Shown here: in pieces, positions 10,286-22,300 of the stretch | Numbering within the stretch: the first letter of the stretch is position 1 | Layout of the letters: each line of letters starts with the position of its first letter | DNA from: Blastomussa wellsi | Lineage: Eukaryota; Cnidaria; Anthozoa; Scleractinia; Plerogyridae | Direction of reading: 5' to 3' | Assembly (NCBI GenBank): GCA_947652115.1 | Contig: OX393569.1 | Location: forward strand, 14,939,407 to 15,003,406 | Length of the DNA stretch: 64,000 bases | Made by a program: the position numbers and the translations under genes | The notes under the pieces: model-generated | The model's input: only the letters and a program-made list of their open reading frames with translations | The model's database searches: none | Told to the model about the DNA's origin: nothing

Positions 10286-11889
10286 TCCTGAGTAAAGTGG
10301 CTCGTATTTATGATCCGATTGGATTTGCAGCAGCGTTCATCGTTAGAACAAAGATAGGAATGCAAAGACTGTGGCAGCTGGGACTAGACTGGGATGACGA
10401 GGTACCACTTGCAGTTCAGGAAAGCTGGATTGCACTCTTCCAGGAAATTAAGGAGCTAGACAGTGTGTCCTTTGAAAGATGTTTAACGGTAATCAATGCG
10501 GTGGAACCGCCAATGTTATGTGTTTTTGCTGACGCATCACAGGACGCACTCGGAACCTGTGCCTACGCACGCCAGAGAAAGGATGACAACACTTACGCAA
10601 TCAAGTTCATCGCAGCGAAGTCTCGAGTATCCCCACTGAAACAGCTGACAATTCCGCGCTTGGAGCTACAAGCAGCTGTCCTCGCAAGTCGCCTAGCCAA
10701 ATCCATTCAGGAGGAATCTAGGATACAGTTTAAAGATGTCAAGTTCTTCACCGACAGTACGATCACCTTGGCCTGTATTCAAAGTCCATCACGCGGCTTT
10801 AAACCGTTCGTCTCCTCGAGAGTGGGAGAAATTCAAAGTAACACAGATCCAAACCAGTGGAAGTATATCCCCAGTGAAGATAATGTGGCTGACGACCTGT
10901 CGCGAGGGATCCGCGTTGACGAGTTACAAGGCAGATGGAAGAATGGCCCAGAGTTCCTATACCTACCAGAAAGTCAATGGCCGATTACGACAGCCCCGCC
11001 AGTGTCGAATGCAGACATGGAACGCCGTTGGATGCAGATACTGACCACAGTCACAGCACCGAAAGTTAGCAATGGAATTGATCCACGCAAGTTCTCAAGC
11101 TGGAGAAAACTGATCCGCGTGACCGCACGAATACGCAGACTAGCAGTAAAGATACGACTAAGAAAATACAACCAACACGGAAAGGAAGGACCGCTGACCC
11201 CTGAAGAGCTTCAGCAAGCCGAGCTTTACTGGATTAACCAAGCGCAGAAAACCCTCTACAGCCGTTTAAATAGAGGTGAATTCAAATCCCTCAGCCCGTT
11301 CAAAGATGAAAACGGAATTATCAGAGTTGGAGGAAGAGTGGATGAAGCTATCGTGTCCTACGAAATGAGGCACCCCGCCCTTCTTCCAAGTGACCACTGG
11401 ATCTCCGTGCTGATAACAAGACACACTCATCAGTACGGACACTCCGGCGTAGTAGCTACCACAGGCAAAACAAGGAGGAAGTTCTGGATCTTGAAAGCGA
11501 ACAAGCTAAGCAGGTCCGTGAAATCTAAGTGTGGATTCTGCCGTGAAATGGCTGAGACACAACTCATGGCAGACCTTCCTTTCCTCCGTCTAGCACCATA
11601 TACCCCTCCATTTTATTACACCGCGTGTGATTACTTTGGTCCCTATAACGTTAAAATAGGGAGAAGCAAGACGACTGAGCACTATGGCGTGACCTTTACG
11701 TGTTTAAACACCAGAGCTGTCCATCTGGAGTTAGCAGTTGACCTAACTACAATGGAGTTCATCCAAGTCCTTCGTAGATTCTTTTCAATCCGAGGATACC
11801 CAGCAGTGATACTGAGCGATAACGGAACGCAGATGGTTGGAGCCGCTAACGAGCTGAGAGAGATGGTGAAAGACCTAGATGGCGATTAA
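10282..11889 (+). pseudogene. BEL/Pao pol: RNase H and integrase, RT core missing
   Basis: The frame starts directly at the segment that normally lies after the reverse transcriptase palm (ILSKVARIYDPIGF). No YxDD catalytic motif or RT fingers/palm is present. RNase H follows with its acidic residues visible: FADAS near 10527, RLELQAA near 10657, FFTDST near 10744 and NVADDLSRG near 10888. An HHCC zinc-binding module (HTHQYGH ... CGFC) is at about 11425-11545, followed by the integrase core with Asp at CDYFGP and SDNGTQ. The frame is cut at TAA 11887, before the catalytic Glu. I estimate about 0.8-0.9 kb of RT sequence is deleted, judging from the usual family layout. Confidence 0.92.
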
Positions 11890-12512
11890 TTACGAGAATT
11901 CTGTGGAGAGAAGAGCATTAAGTGGATCTTCACAACGCCAGCTGCACCACACCAAAACGGATGCACAGAAGCCCTTGTAAAAAGCTGTAAGAGATCGCTG
12001 AAGACTGCAATCGGCGAACAACTTCTGACGCCTTTCGAGTTACACCTGCCTCCTAGAGATCGCCAACCTTTTTAAATCAACGTCCCATCGGGCGCATCAT
12101 TAATGATCCAGACGATGGAGCTTACCTGTGTCCAAACGACATGCTCCTTGGAAAAGCAACTGCGGAGGTACCGCAAGGTCCGTGTAAAGACACCAGAAAT
12201 CCTCGTAAGCGAGTAGAGTTCGTGCAAAGAATAGTTGATTCATTCTGGAAACGCTGGACTAGAGATGTCTTTCCTACCCTAGTACCAAGAAAGAAGTGGC
12301 ACGTCCAGAACCGCAATATCCAAGTCGGTGACATTGTAACGGTAGCCGATAATAACGCTGCGAGAGGCAAGTGGGCTGCAGGCAGAGTAATCAAAGTATA
12401 CCCTGGAGCTGATGGACGCGTTCGAAACGTTACAGTCAAGACAGCCACTGGAGAGTACAGCCGTCCAGTAACGAAGATTGCGGTAATTCACCCTGCTGAA
12501 GGCGACGATTAA
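11890..12512 (+). pseudogene. BEL/Pao integrase C-terminal part, frameshifted
   Basis: The catalytic-Glu segment of the integrase (HQNGCTEAL) is in the same frame just after the stop at 11887. Two frame changes then occur near 12050 and 12075. The C-terminal DNA-binding-like tail reads open from 12141 to 12512, with WHVQNRNIQVGDIV and GKWAAGRV motifs. This DUF5641-like tail is normal for BEL/Pao integrases. Confidence 0.88.
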
Positions 12513-12559
12513 ACGAACATTTGCTATGATAAGGACTACGTCCTTATCGGGGCGGAGAG

Positions 12560-12995
12560 TGTTTCGTCAATATAATGAATTATTAACTTGATTTCCTGAT
12601 GGATTTTGATTGAAACTTACTTATGCAATTTAGCCACGTGAATACGTCAGTTTTTCCGGCAGTTCAGACATTTTAGATTCGAAGCTACGTGCATGTTTTG
12701 CTAGACTGTCTCGCTGACCCGTCTTCTGTTATTACCTGACCTGTTTTATCCGTTGCTGACCTGTACACAGTTGTATACCGTGAAACAATCCTTCTAGACA
12801 TCGTCAAAGAAGTAAGTTCTCAGTGATGTAATTCTAGCTGTAATTGTTTTACTCGTGCGTTTATGAACCTATCCTGTTCAGTTTCTGAAATGTATTTTGT
12901 TCTTTTCTTCAGATCGAATAATAATAATAATACACTGGAATAAATTATACGATTTGCGTAACCTAGTTGGATTACCTGTTTGGTTTGTTGGACCA
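12560..12995 (+). repeat. 3' LTR of BEL/Pao element
   Basis: 436 bp and the partner of 7474-7909. It is preceded by the polypurine tract at 12549-12559 and followed by CTTGG at 12996-13000. Confidence 0.96.
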
Positions 12996-13000
12996 CTTGG

Positions 13001-13700
13001 CTTGACCTCTGCTTGAACTTCCATGAAAGTTCCTGTTACAGTTTCGTGTTGTTTTTAGTTTTCGTTCTTGTGAGTTTGTCATTGGACACTCGCTCGTTGT
13101 GTTGGATTTTCGTGTAGGTCTGTTTGTATTCGCTTTCTCAAGTACGTCTCAGTAATGTCTGATTCATCCAAGGTCACCGAGGATTCTAACCCAAACATGT
13201 CTACCGTTTGTCTATAAAGTTAATGAGCCTTCAAGCACTTGTTAGTTGAAGTAGAAGTTGCAACTGAAGAAGATTATTCAGACTCTTGGTAAGGTACCTC
13301 CTCGAAGCAGCTATTCACCTTTAACACTGGGGTAAGACTGCCAAGATGCCAGATGCTAGATCTGCAAAAAACAAGATTCGTACGTGCGATATAATTTCAC
13401 TGTTGGATGACGGCTGTTGGAGCTGTTCACTGTGCTCATCATAATTAATTATAATTTATCACTTTTTTTTTAATATATCAACAGTTTTAGCGATAAAATT
13501 GAATCATAAGGTCACCAGATTAGCTATTATTAGTGTATTAGATTTGTAAAACTAGTATTAGATTTTATATTATGATTAGACATTTTACATAGTCTTAAAT
13601 GTGTTCTTATTTGTTTCCTTTTTCTTCTATTCATCTTGTGTCCCCTAATTAGTATGGGATTGTTCTCAGGCTATAAGGTATTGACAAATTACTTAAGTTT
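13001..13700. other. Intergenic stretch, nothing recognised
   Basis: AT-rich with short open frames only. A short frame starting with ATGTCTGATTCATCC near 13155 stops after about 20 codons and has no recognisable domain. Confidence 0.5.
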
Positions 13701-13802
13701 ATCATCATAATCATCATCATCATCACGATCATCATTGTCATCACCATCAGCATGACCTTCACCATCACCATCACCATCATCACGATCATCACCATCAACA
13801 TT

Positions 13803-13842
<40 letters not shown>

Positions 13843-13857
13843 CCATCACCATCATCA
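13701..13857. repeat. (ATC)n microsatellite
   Basis: About 155 bp of ATC/ATCACC trinucleotide repeat, purest at about 13800-13840. It creates spurious long open frames of Ile/Thr on one strand and Met on the other. Confidence 0.95.
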
Positions 13858-14944
13858 GACTAATAACTAATTGTTCTCCGGATTTAGAGTTTCGGAGGAT
13901 GAATTTGAGCCTAATGGAGCGTATGCACTTGACGTCACAGCCACCATATTGGTCTACCACAACAACAGATTTTCAATTACTTTCTTTTGTTAGGTACACC
14001 AAGTGTCCTGGCGTTTCTGTTGAGCAAGAAACCGTTAACTCTCACGGTTCGTCATCCCACACAGTCGCCGGGGCAAATGGAGAAGGAAACCCGAAGAACT
14101 TGGGACAACCTGCAATGGAACATAATCCTACTCGCTGAATTGCTTCTTACCCGATATTATACGGTAAGTCAACTGTAGTTCAGTTTATAAAGAAAAAAAC
14201 CGTTTCACTGACGCCAAAAAAACTAAATTGAAACAATAACAATGCTATTACCAAAACGTTTTGTAATATAAATGAAATGCTGGTGGATATGCGGAGTAGA
14301 TTACAAGCTTCACAGTTAGTCAGGAAGGAGACAAAAAACCAGGGGAGTGCTCCCATTGAATATACATGGCTACCATGGTATGGTAGATGGTAGATAGCCA
14401 ACGAGGCGCGTAGCGCCGAGATGGCTTTAACCATCTCATATCCAACAAACGCGAGTGGAATAATTGTTTTATTAAAAACGCCCCAAAAATACTGTACAAA
14501 CATTGCAAAAATACATTCCTTTACGCGCACACGTGCCTTTTTGGTAGGTCAATGTTATATGAGCTCATATACCATTGCCTCTCAACCAATCAAAACTCAG
14601 GAAATGCAATATACCATAGCTAGTTTTTAATAAGTTGGTATATGCCGTGAGATACGCATGGCTTTTCGAGTTTATTGGTCCTTAAATAGGTTATCAAATT
14701 CCGTTTTCTTTATCCCTAAATAAGGTAAGGGCTGAAGGATCTTCGCGGTACACACCTATCCGGGAGTACACCGGGGAAAAGAAAAGTCGACTTCTTGTTT
14801 AAATACCAGAAATACTATATGATTGAAGCGTTTGAACTCTGTTTACCAAGAGAGTCTGGGTTGCCATCTCAAAAGAGGGGCAGCAATGCAATAATTGATG
14901 TGTCGCCCTCTCGGTCAAGACGCTAGCTTGTCATGGTCTAGCTC

Positions 14945-14945
<1 letters not shown>
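13858..14945. other. Intergenic stretch with diverged palindromic debris
   Basis: No gene recognised. Around 14360-14640 there are repeated ACCATGGTATGGTAGATGG and ATATACCAT motifs and a small hairpin (AGGCGCGTAGCGCC) near 14404, suggesting an old MITE. A family could not be named. Confidence 0.4.
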
Positions 14946-15006
<61 letters not shown>

Positions 15007-15073
15007 TTTATTTAAGTGTCAATGTATTTAGCACCACTGTGCTAATTGGGGACACTGTAAATACGTAAACAAA
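14946..15073 (-). mobile_element. 5'-truncated SINE with (TAA)n tail
   Basis: The (TAA)n run at 14946-15004 followed by about 68 bp is the reverse complement of the 3' end of the SINEs at 48940-49218 and 51487-51715, including GTGTCCCCAATTAGCAC. The tRNA-like head is absent, as expected for a 5'-truncated copy. Confidence 0.88.
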
Positions 15074-17530
15074 ACTAGCATTTAGCACTGAACCTGTTTT
15101 CGAATAAGAATAGAATGCACGTGCATACAGCAGATTTAAAATGTTTTGGCAGGGTGACCATTCCATTTCCTTTTGAGGAAATATTGGCCATTACATGATG
15201 TCATTATTTGTCCGTTTCACCTGTCAAATTCGTAACTCTACACATACGTAATCGACCCGAGACCAGATAGGGAACCAAAGATCACATTTATTCATGTTTC
15301 CTATCACTACTACAAGATAGGCCATTGCAATAGGTCAACTGTTGCGGAAAATTGAAAATTCACATTCATGCAGGAAATATTGAACTGGGAAGACTATGAA
15401 ACTGGGAATCAAGCCATCGCATAACTAACCATAAGTGCAGTAAGTTTAATAACAATTATCATTCTTAAGGGGGCTCGGTTGGGCTGTTAATATGTTTTTA
15501 CGATTCTTGTCTATGATGTGCTATTACGAGAGCCAAAACGTAAAACTGGAATTCCAATATTAATTCAGTCCAGAAAATTGAGCAAAAGGACTATCGAATA
15601 CAAGTTATCTATCAACTGAATGATATTTATGTAGCATTTTTCACCATTATAGTTATAGGTTCAGTTTGCCGGCATTTTCAAATTTTCAAACAAAACCAGT
15701 CATTTGTTTCTAAACCACGGATTCAATGAGCGGAAACATTTTTGAGCTTTTGGCTGAACTCTGGCTGCAATGCACCAAAAAACTGCTATTAAAGATGTCG
15801 TTTTAATAAAGCAAACCCTTTAGAGTGACGACTGTGTCTATATTGTGACAGGCTGAAACCAATAAATACAGTATGGGACGTCATTGACCTTTGTTGAACA
15901 AAGGCCGGACTGGTATAATTTATATGCCTCTTATTTACTCACAATAAATATATATATAAAAGATTAGTCATTTGTGTGTACACTGCAAAGGATAACCTAT
16001 ATTTTTAAAATACTTAAATTGCCTCCAAATCGTTCAGTTTTCAACAACAAAATAAGCTAGATATCGGTTTGTAGGTGGTTTTAGAGTCAGTCTTGAAGAA
16101 GGAGAAATAAGTCTTTTGTTTAATTAATAACTTCTGAATTAATCATAATCGCACGAAATGCCACACGCTGGAGTGGAAATTAATAAATATTGATTGCATG
16201 TGTGAAAAGGGGAAAATAAGACCATGAACAAGATAAATTTTCTTTCAGGGAAAGGAAACTGCAACTAATCTTTCATTGCCGGCAGTGTCTGTTCTTTCCT
16301 CATTGCATGGTTTTATATATAACTGTTATATGTGCCAATCTCGCTGAACAAGTAGCCTGCGGGATTCGCGACGAAGTGCTTTTGTTTTTGGGGAGGCCGT
16401 CTTCGGAGCGGCAAAGCCGTGAAGAGATTGGTGAGGAGTCGAGTTGAAACTGCTCTAATGGATCGGTTTTATGGAATTATGCGTTCACACAGTGAACGCG
16501 AATTTCGGATTGGCTGATAGTGGTGAAATGCAAATCACATGTTAATTGATACTTCATCTTTCCCACGCCGGTGGTCACAGAAAAATATCCGTGATCACGA
16601 ACAACAAATCTGCGTTAACATTTAATGGACGGGCCCGTTATCGCAAATATTCAATGCAAGTTGTCATAACCTTCACGGAAACTTTCAGTTCTGGTCTTTC
16701 TAGAGCTAACATTGTGAGAACTAAACATATCGTGAAAGTAGTAATGAGCCAAAACAAACCGCATCGACAAAACATAAGCAAATTACTAAGGTATCAAATT
16801 CTACTAACAGCTACAGGAACCTGTCAGGTACCCGTGGGAAACCGTGCAAACCTGCGAAGTCCTATGACCTCTACACATTGTGGACAACTTAAAACGCCTC
16901 CAAATAGCGCCATCACAAATAAATAGAAAGGAAAAAATGGTCGGAAGACCGAATTAATGTCACGAACGTAGGATTACAGTTTGCGATTTTGAGGTTTCTT
17001 CGCACTGCACAATCAACATTCCTGAAATATTTCAGGTGTTCACGGTTTTCTTAGCAAGGCTGTAAACCTGTTAAAAAACACTTAAACCTTGCTCTCTGAT
17101 TGGCTTATTTTATAAGATCACTGAAGGCGATAAAAGTGGGCGGCTAGCAAAACCCATAGGCAATGAGGCAGGCGGGAAATTTCCCGTCGCGCGGCTTTGC
17201 CGCTTGACCTCGTGGGCTTCGCCCGCAAATGCGGAGTAAGTAGCTCGCACACTCAAATTCCACCGGCTATGCAGGCTACTGGACAAGAGTTTGTTTACCT
17301 TGTTCCTGCTCAAACATCTGCTATTCACACATGCGATCAATATTTATTGGCCTTTCTTCTTGCGGCCAGTTTTCTACTATAATGAATAATTCATAAGTTG
17401 CTAATTAAGTAGACCTATTTTTCCTTCGTCAAAAACCGAATATAAAATAACTATTTTGCGGTTGAAGACTGGATGATTTTACTGAATGGATTATTTTACA
17501 TAATTCACTTGAATCTGTGTTTTTAGCAGA
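15074..17530. other. Intergenic stretch, nothing recognised
   Basis: About 2.4 kb with no recognisable coding domain. A 126-codon open frame at 16546-16926 has no recognisable motif. GC-richer patches near 16340-16440 and 17150-17230 contain short inverted words (GTAGCCTGC and GCAGGCTAC), hinting at repeat debris. Confidence 0.45.
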
Positions 17531-18171
17531 TCTCTTAAGGACGTTCGCGCTAATTGTTGGTGCGCATCGTTACTGCGCCCGGAATTCGTCACGCCATGTC
17601 ATCCGTCGAGCGCGCGCGCTGAGGAAAGACAGAGAACCAGAAGCCGTTTCGTAGCTTTGCTGGTATTTTACTCTCTTAAATGGTCGGTGACCCCTACTTC
17701 TTTTCCATGAATTGATTTTATTTACAATTCTCTGCAGAATGTCAAAAAATGAACAAAAAATCGATGAGGGAAGTTTGAAGTTTTCTGCCCAATGGACATC
17801 GAATCCTGCCATCTTGCGGCTGTTAGGCGAGTGGAAATGTGGTCGCTAAATGCGAACGCTTACTTCAAGAAACCACACCAATTGAATAAATTCACTTTAT
17901 GGGTCCATTTAAACAACATTTGATAGAGATACGTTCATTTCAAAATTTATTTGCAATACTTTTGTGCTTACAGACACTGTAGCCGTATCCGCTAGCGAAG
18001 CACGAGTTTTCAGATTTAGGGTGTTTTTTTGGACATGTTATCTCCAAAACGAAGTCGGTGACCCCCAATTTTTTTTGCATTTCTAACATAATTTACTCAT
18101 TATCTTACAGTGGTCAGAGTTTCAGAAAAAAATCAATGGTAGAAAATTTTTGCGCGAACGTCCTTAAGAGA
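17531..18171. mobile_element. Non-autonomous DNA element with 20-bp perfect TIRs
   Basis: TCTCTTAAGGACGTTCGCGC at 17531-17550 is matched exactly by its inverse at 18152-18171. The 641-bp interior has no transposase-like frame. The superfamily is not assignable from the sequence alone; no clear target duplication was seen. Confidence 0.8.
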
Positions 18172-18299
18172 GCGTTTTCAGCCATATTGGTGGCCAAAAC
18201 TATAGAAACGGCAGCCATGTTGGTGTCCCAAACCAATCGTTCGTTTCAGCAATCCAATATAGTCAATATAGCCACTTGCACGTGAGTGAAAACGCTCTA
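18171..18299. mobile_element. Short MITE with AGAGCGTTTTCA ends
   Basis: AGAGCGTTTTCA near 18170 and TGAAAACGCTCT near 18288 form inverted ends around about 105 bp of non-coding sequence. It directly abuts the right end of the preceding element. Confidence 0.7.
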
Positions 18300-18745
18300 T
18301 TATGATCGATGTCTGTCTTGTTACATCGGTAGTATTATAGATTGGTGAAGCATAAAACGTAGGTAGTTCCTGAAGTCTCTCTTTAGTGCGCTGTATATAG
18401 GGCTTGAACCTACCATTCCCGTCGAAATTGTTGGGACACTTGCTATGGTCACAAGTAGAAACAAGAACAAATATTCTCACTTCCCCTCTCCCCCTTTGCA
18501 AGGTTGTGTTTCATGAAAAAAACAATACCTCCAGACTGCTACCTAATTTACAACATTGTTTCTGGGGGAGGGGGCTTCTATTTCATAGCAATCATTACAA
18601 ATTGTCACGCTATTTGTTGGCAAACGAGGTGTCCCAATCACCTCTGGCGGGGATTGTATGCGTGTAGATACTTCAGGGAGTGGACTACTTTGTCACACAC
18701 AAAGCAAGTGAACTTTTTTGTGTCTTTTCTTTCATTTTGTGTGCA
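18300..18745. other. Region upstream of ABCC coding start
   Basis: No coding exon recognised. If the AG at 18745-18746 is used as an acceptor, a 5' untranslated exon and the promoter lie somewhere here or further upstream; neither could be located from motifs. Confidence 0.4.
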
Positions 18746-18750
18746 GCACG
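18724..18750 (+). promoter_or_regulatory. Probable 3' splice site in the ABCC 5' UTR
   Basis: A pyrimidine-rich tract (TCTTTTCTTTCATTTTGTG) leads to CAG at 18744-18746, only 4 bases before the chosen ATG at 18751. This suggests the start codon sits near the beginning of an exon, with a non-coding exon upstream. Confidence 0.5.
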
Positions 18751-19302
18751 ATGTCAAACAAAGGTTACGAGACGATAGCAAGTGACGATGATGACGACAA
18801 AGATTCTTCTCATCCGTCAATCTCAGCAAATTGTCTCTCCCTTCTATCTTTCTCGTGGATGAACAATATCTTTCAAACTGGAAGCAAGCGACCTTTGAAA
18901 CAATCTGATTTCCTACCGCTTCATGAGAAAGACAGAACACGTGACCTAACCGAACAACTTCAGAGGGAATGGAATACCCATGTACAAGAATGCAGCATGA
19001 CCGAAGGAAAACAACCCAGACTTTGGAAATGTGTTTTAAGAACGATCTCCTGTAAGGAGATTCTATTCCTAATCAGTTTTTGGCTGGTGGAATCCGTCTG
19101 TCGTGTTTCGCAGCCACTTTTCCTTGGTTTCCTTCTCCGTTTGATAAGTTGCCCCCAGAGGAACCGAACGCTTACAAACGCGTTTTGTTTGCTCCTAGCA
19201 CTGAGTGGATTATCCACCGCCTTAACACATTACTCTGCTTATAGATTCGAGTTGCTTGGCATGAGACTGAGTAGTGCTATTAAAGGAATTGTTTATCTCA
19301 AG
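18751..19302 (+). CDS. ABCC4: ABCC exon 1
   Basis: 184 codons. The start [16 protein letters not shown] is chosen because it is the first ATG after the probable acceptor and gives the expected N-terminal length. It contains the family motif around FSWMNNIF and two transmembrane helices. It ends at AAG|GTAAGG in phase 0. Confidence 0.9.
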
Positions 19303-22300
19303 GTAAGGATGTTGCATACATAGCCAACTCTAGACACAGACGGACTCCACCGAGGTCGGCACTAACTGTGCCCGTCTTAGATAGGTTTCCTGCTTACAGA
19401 GAGTTAAGAAACGGTAAAATGATTGAAAAACGACCCACAGGGCCTAAAATGGTGTCCAGAAAGAAAACGTTGATGGTGCATGGCATGGCTATGGCCGTGT
19501 TTACAATTGGTGGCCCTTTGGTACTCGAGTACACGGTCTCAGCCTTGTATGGTTGTGCTCGAGGCAGTTCTAACTTTCGATACCCAAAAATGTCACCATC
19601 GCTTCTCAGTTAGACCGTGTGTTCTGCATGCGTATTTTAGCTCGACTTCAAAATAGCTGAGTTCACAGTCGTTTCATTGACTCGCTGTTTGATCGCCTCA
19701 TAAACTCCCTTTTTTAGAAGGGATAGTATTCTCCATGGGGTTACAGTTTGCTGATCAAGTATATGCAATATGTCCAGCAACAGAAATCCCAGCAACTGTA
19801 GCCTAGAGGAAATGAAGAAACAGACATGGAAACTCTCAGCCCATGCTTTGGGATATCCCAATTCCACTAAATTTATTGTTAGACTGGCCCTTGGAATGGA
19901 AGTTTACTCCCAGGGACGTCTGCATAAAGACCAAGGTAAACAAAATTTCGCTTTCAGTGACCGACCCAGTGGAGATAAGATCTGCCGATGAAAACGACTT
20001 CCAAAAACACGGAGATGTCACGAAAATCGTCACTTCCTTTCAGGGCCAATTTATTATAATTTAATTTATTATAATTTATTATAACAGAAGGCATCATTTC
20101 CCATTAAAATTCTTCTCGTCTCTAAGTTTGACTAAGATATTTGTGATTAATGACCGTCGGCGTCCCGCGGTTGTTGGTGTAGGAAAATCCATCAATGTCT
20201 TCTAATAGGGTTTTTACTGACAAAGACGACTCTTATACTGTCCTTCATATCTATACTGTACTCAGGTTTCCCCTCCAATCGGTGTGTTTTACTGTTAACG
20301 GTTTTGACTTCTCTTCAGATTCCCTTGATTAGCCAGCAGAGTCTTAGAGAAACGACAACAGGCAACGTCATTCACCTGATTTCAAACGACGTGCAAAGAA
20401 TCGAACTTGCCCCAAGATGGATATTCACAGCCTTTATGTCCGTACTGGAACTTGCAGCTGTAGTCGCCTTGCTGTTGTACCTGTTTGGCTGGCAGCCACT
20501 AATGGGAATTCTGTTTTTGCTCATGTTACTACCTTGTTTCGTGGTAATCTCAGCCCTTTGCGCCCAGCTGCGTCAAGAGACCGCTGTAGTGACGGACCGT
20601 CGTATTTCACTCATGAACGAGCTTGTGACTGGGATCCGTGCTCTGAAGGCCCATGCGTGGGAAGAGAACTACCGAGAAAAAGTTCAAGAAGTTAGAAAGT
20701 AAGTAGAGTGGATTTTTAAGGATACTGTTAAATCAATGTTGCTGTTTTATCTATTTTTTAAGAGAAAATGGTTGTGTTTGTAAGCCAGGCACCTTGGTTG
20801 TTCATAGCAGAACAATAGAAAAGTGTCAAGTGCAAATGTTTCCTAGTTTATTAAGGTTAATTTCTTCAGTTTGGAGATGTAACAAAACAGAAAGTTGCTA
20901 CTGAAGTACATAAGTTTTTGGAGGGGAATTATAAGTCATGTCACAGCAGGAAAAAATCTTTCTGCGTTCACAAGCTAATAGGTGATGAACATGGGTCACA
21001 TGCTGTCAGTCATGTTTGTTCTACAGACGGGTAAAACTCGACGTCTGTGGGGCAATTTTTCTTCCTTTTACATCAAGCCTTGTCATTTCTATACAAATCA
21101 ATGAAATCAATTTTTAATATTGATAGCATGCTCTATCTACTTAACAATTAGATTATTCGCTCTCGATTTCTATGAGGTGATAGTTGATGAGGCCGAATTG
21201 TGTGTCGGTGAAAAAGTTCTAAATCTTTCTTCGAAACTTCGCTAAAGCGCGAAGACGTCGCCATTTTGAAGACGACCTTCAACCACTGCACTCTAATGGC
21301 TGATAGTGTGCAGTAGCTCAGCCAATCAGATTGTGGCATTTGCATTAGTATACTAGTAGATTTTCACTAATAATATTTAGTTTATAAGTATATATTGGGT
21401 CTCTTTAATTGATTTAGTCTCCCATGCGACGTTTTGTCTCTGTTTGAAACTGAGACCTATTGCATAACTTTTATATATCTAAATGCGGTTTACTCGTTTA
21501 CTTGCATTAGTGTTCATTTTAAATTAAGCTCAGTTTCTTTTGCAAGATTTTCATTCTATGTTTCTTTTTTCCTTTATAGGAGTGAAATTGGTATTATCCT
21601 CAAAAAGAGTGCCCTGTTGTCCATCATAGAGAGTTTCCTCTTCATCGCGGGCACCGTGGCAACATTAATATCAGTGGTATCCCTCGTCTCTACCAATCAT
21701 GTTGTGACACCGTCATCAGCCTTTACAGTCCTAGCTTTTATGAACGTTCTTCGAATCACGTTATCCCTAAGGTTAGGTAACGCTATCCCTTTAGCGTTCG
21801 AGTTGTTTGTCTCCTTAACAAGGATTGAAAGCTTTCTGCAGTTGGGTAACATGCCGCTGGACCCACTGGAATACAGCCAAAGTTCGGCTGGAGATATTCT
21901 GAAAACTGCAGGTGTTCATGCACCAATTTTGGTGAGGAAGCCATTGCCAAAACAAGAACCGGCTACTCAGAAAAACGACTTTGTTGATGGAGTCGAGCAG
22001 TTAGATACTCTTCCATTGAAAAGAGATATAAACCTATCAGTTTCAAATCTCACATGCAAATTGTATGAATCTGGTGAGAAGTATTTACTTCAAGACATCA
22101 CTTTTGACGCTTCTGAAAAAAGCCTCACCGTCATCACTGGCCAGGTTGGCAGCGGAAAGTCAACACTTCTGGCCGCCATCGCAGGCGAGGTAATCCAATC
22201 AAGTGGTGAAATAGCCTGCTCTGGAACAATAGCTTATGTCTCCCAAACGGCATGGGTTTTCTCTGGAACTCTTAGAGAAAACGTGTTATTCGGTGAGCTA

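Larger units (their letters stand above)
7474..12995 (+). mobile_element. BEL/Pao LTR retrotransposon, full-length but dead
   Basis: Two 436-bp direct LTRs (7474-7909 and 12560-12995) begin with TG and end with CA. Both are flanked by the 5-bp target duplication CTTGG (7469-7473 and 12996-13000). A polypurine tract, GGGGCGGAGAG, at 12549-12559 abuts the 3' LTR. The interior encodes, in order, a Gag-like region, CCHC knuckles, an aspartic protease with DSGA, RNase H, an HHCC zinc domain and an integrase core, which is the BEL/Pao order. The LTRs differ by about ten substitutions and two 4-bp indels, so the insertion is moderately old. Gag has three stop codons, the integrase has one stop and two frameshifts, and the reverse transcriptase core is deleted. 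The copy cannot move by its own proteins. Confidence 0.97.

Noticed and set aside
13140..13215. Start of a second gag gene (ATGTCTGATTCATCC)
   Set aside because: Stops after about 20 codons and has no LTR or downstream domains.
13649..14138. Met-rich and Ile/Thr-rich open frames over the trinucleotide run
   Set aside because: They are translations of the (ATC)n microsatellite.
16546..16926. 126-codon open frame
   Set aside because: No recognisable motif, no splice partners, surrounded by repeat debris; length is within chance for this region.
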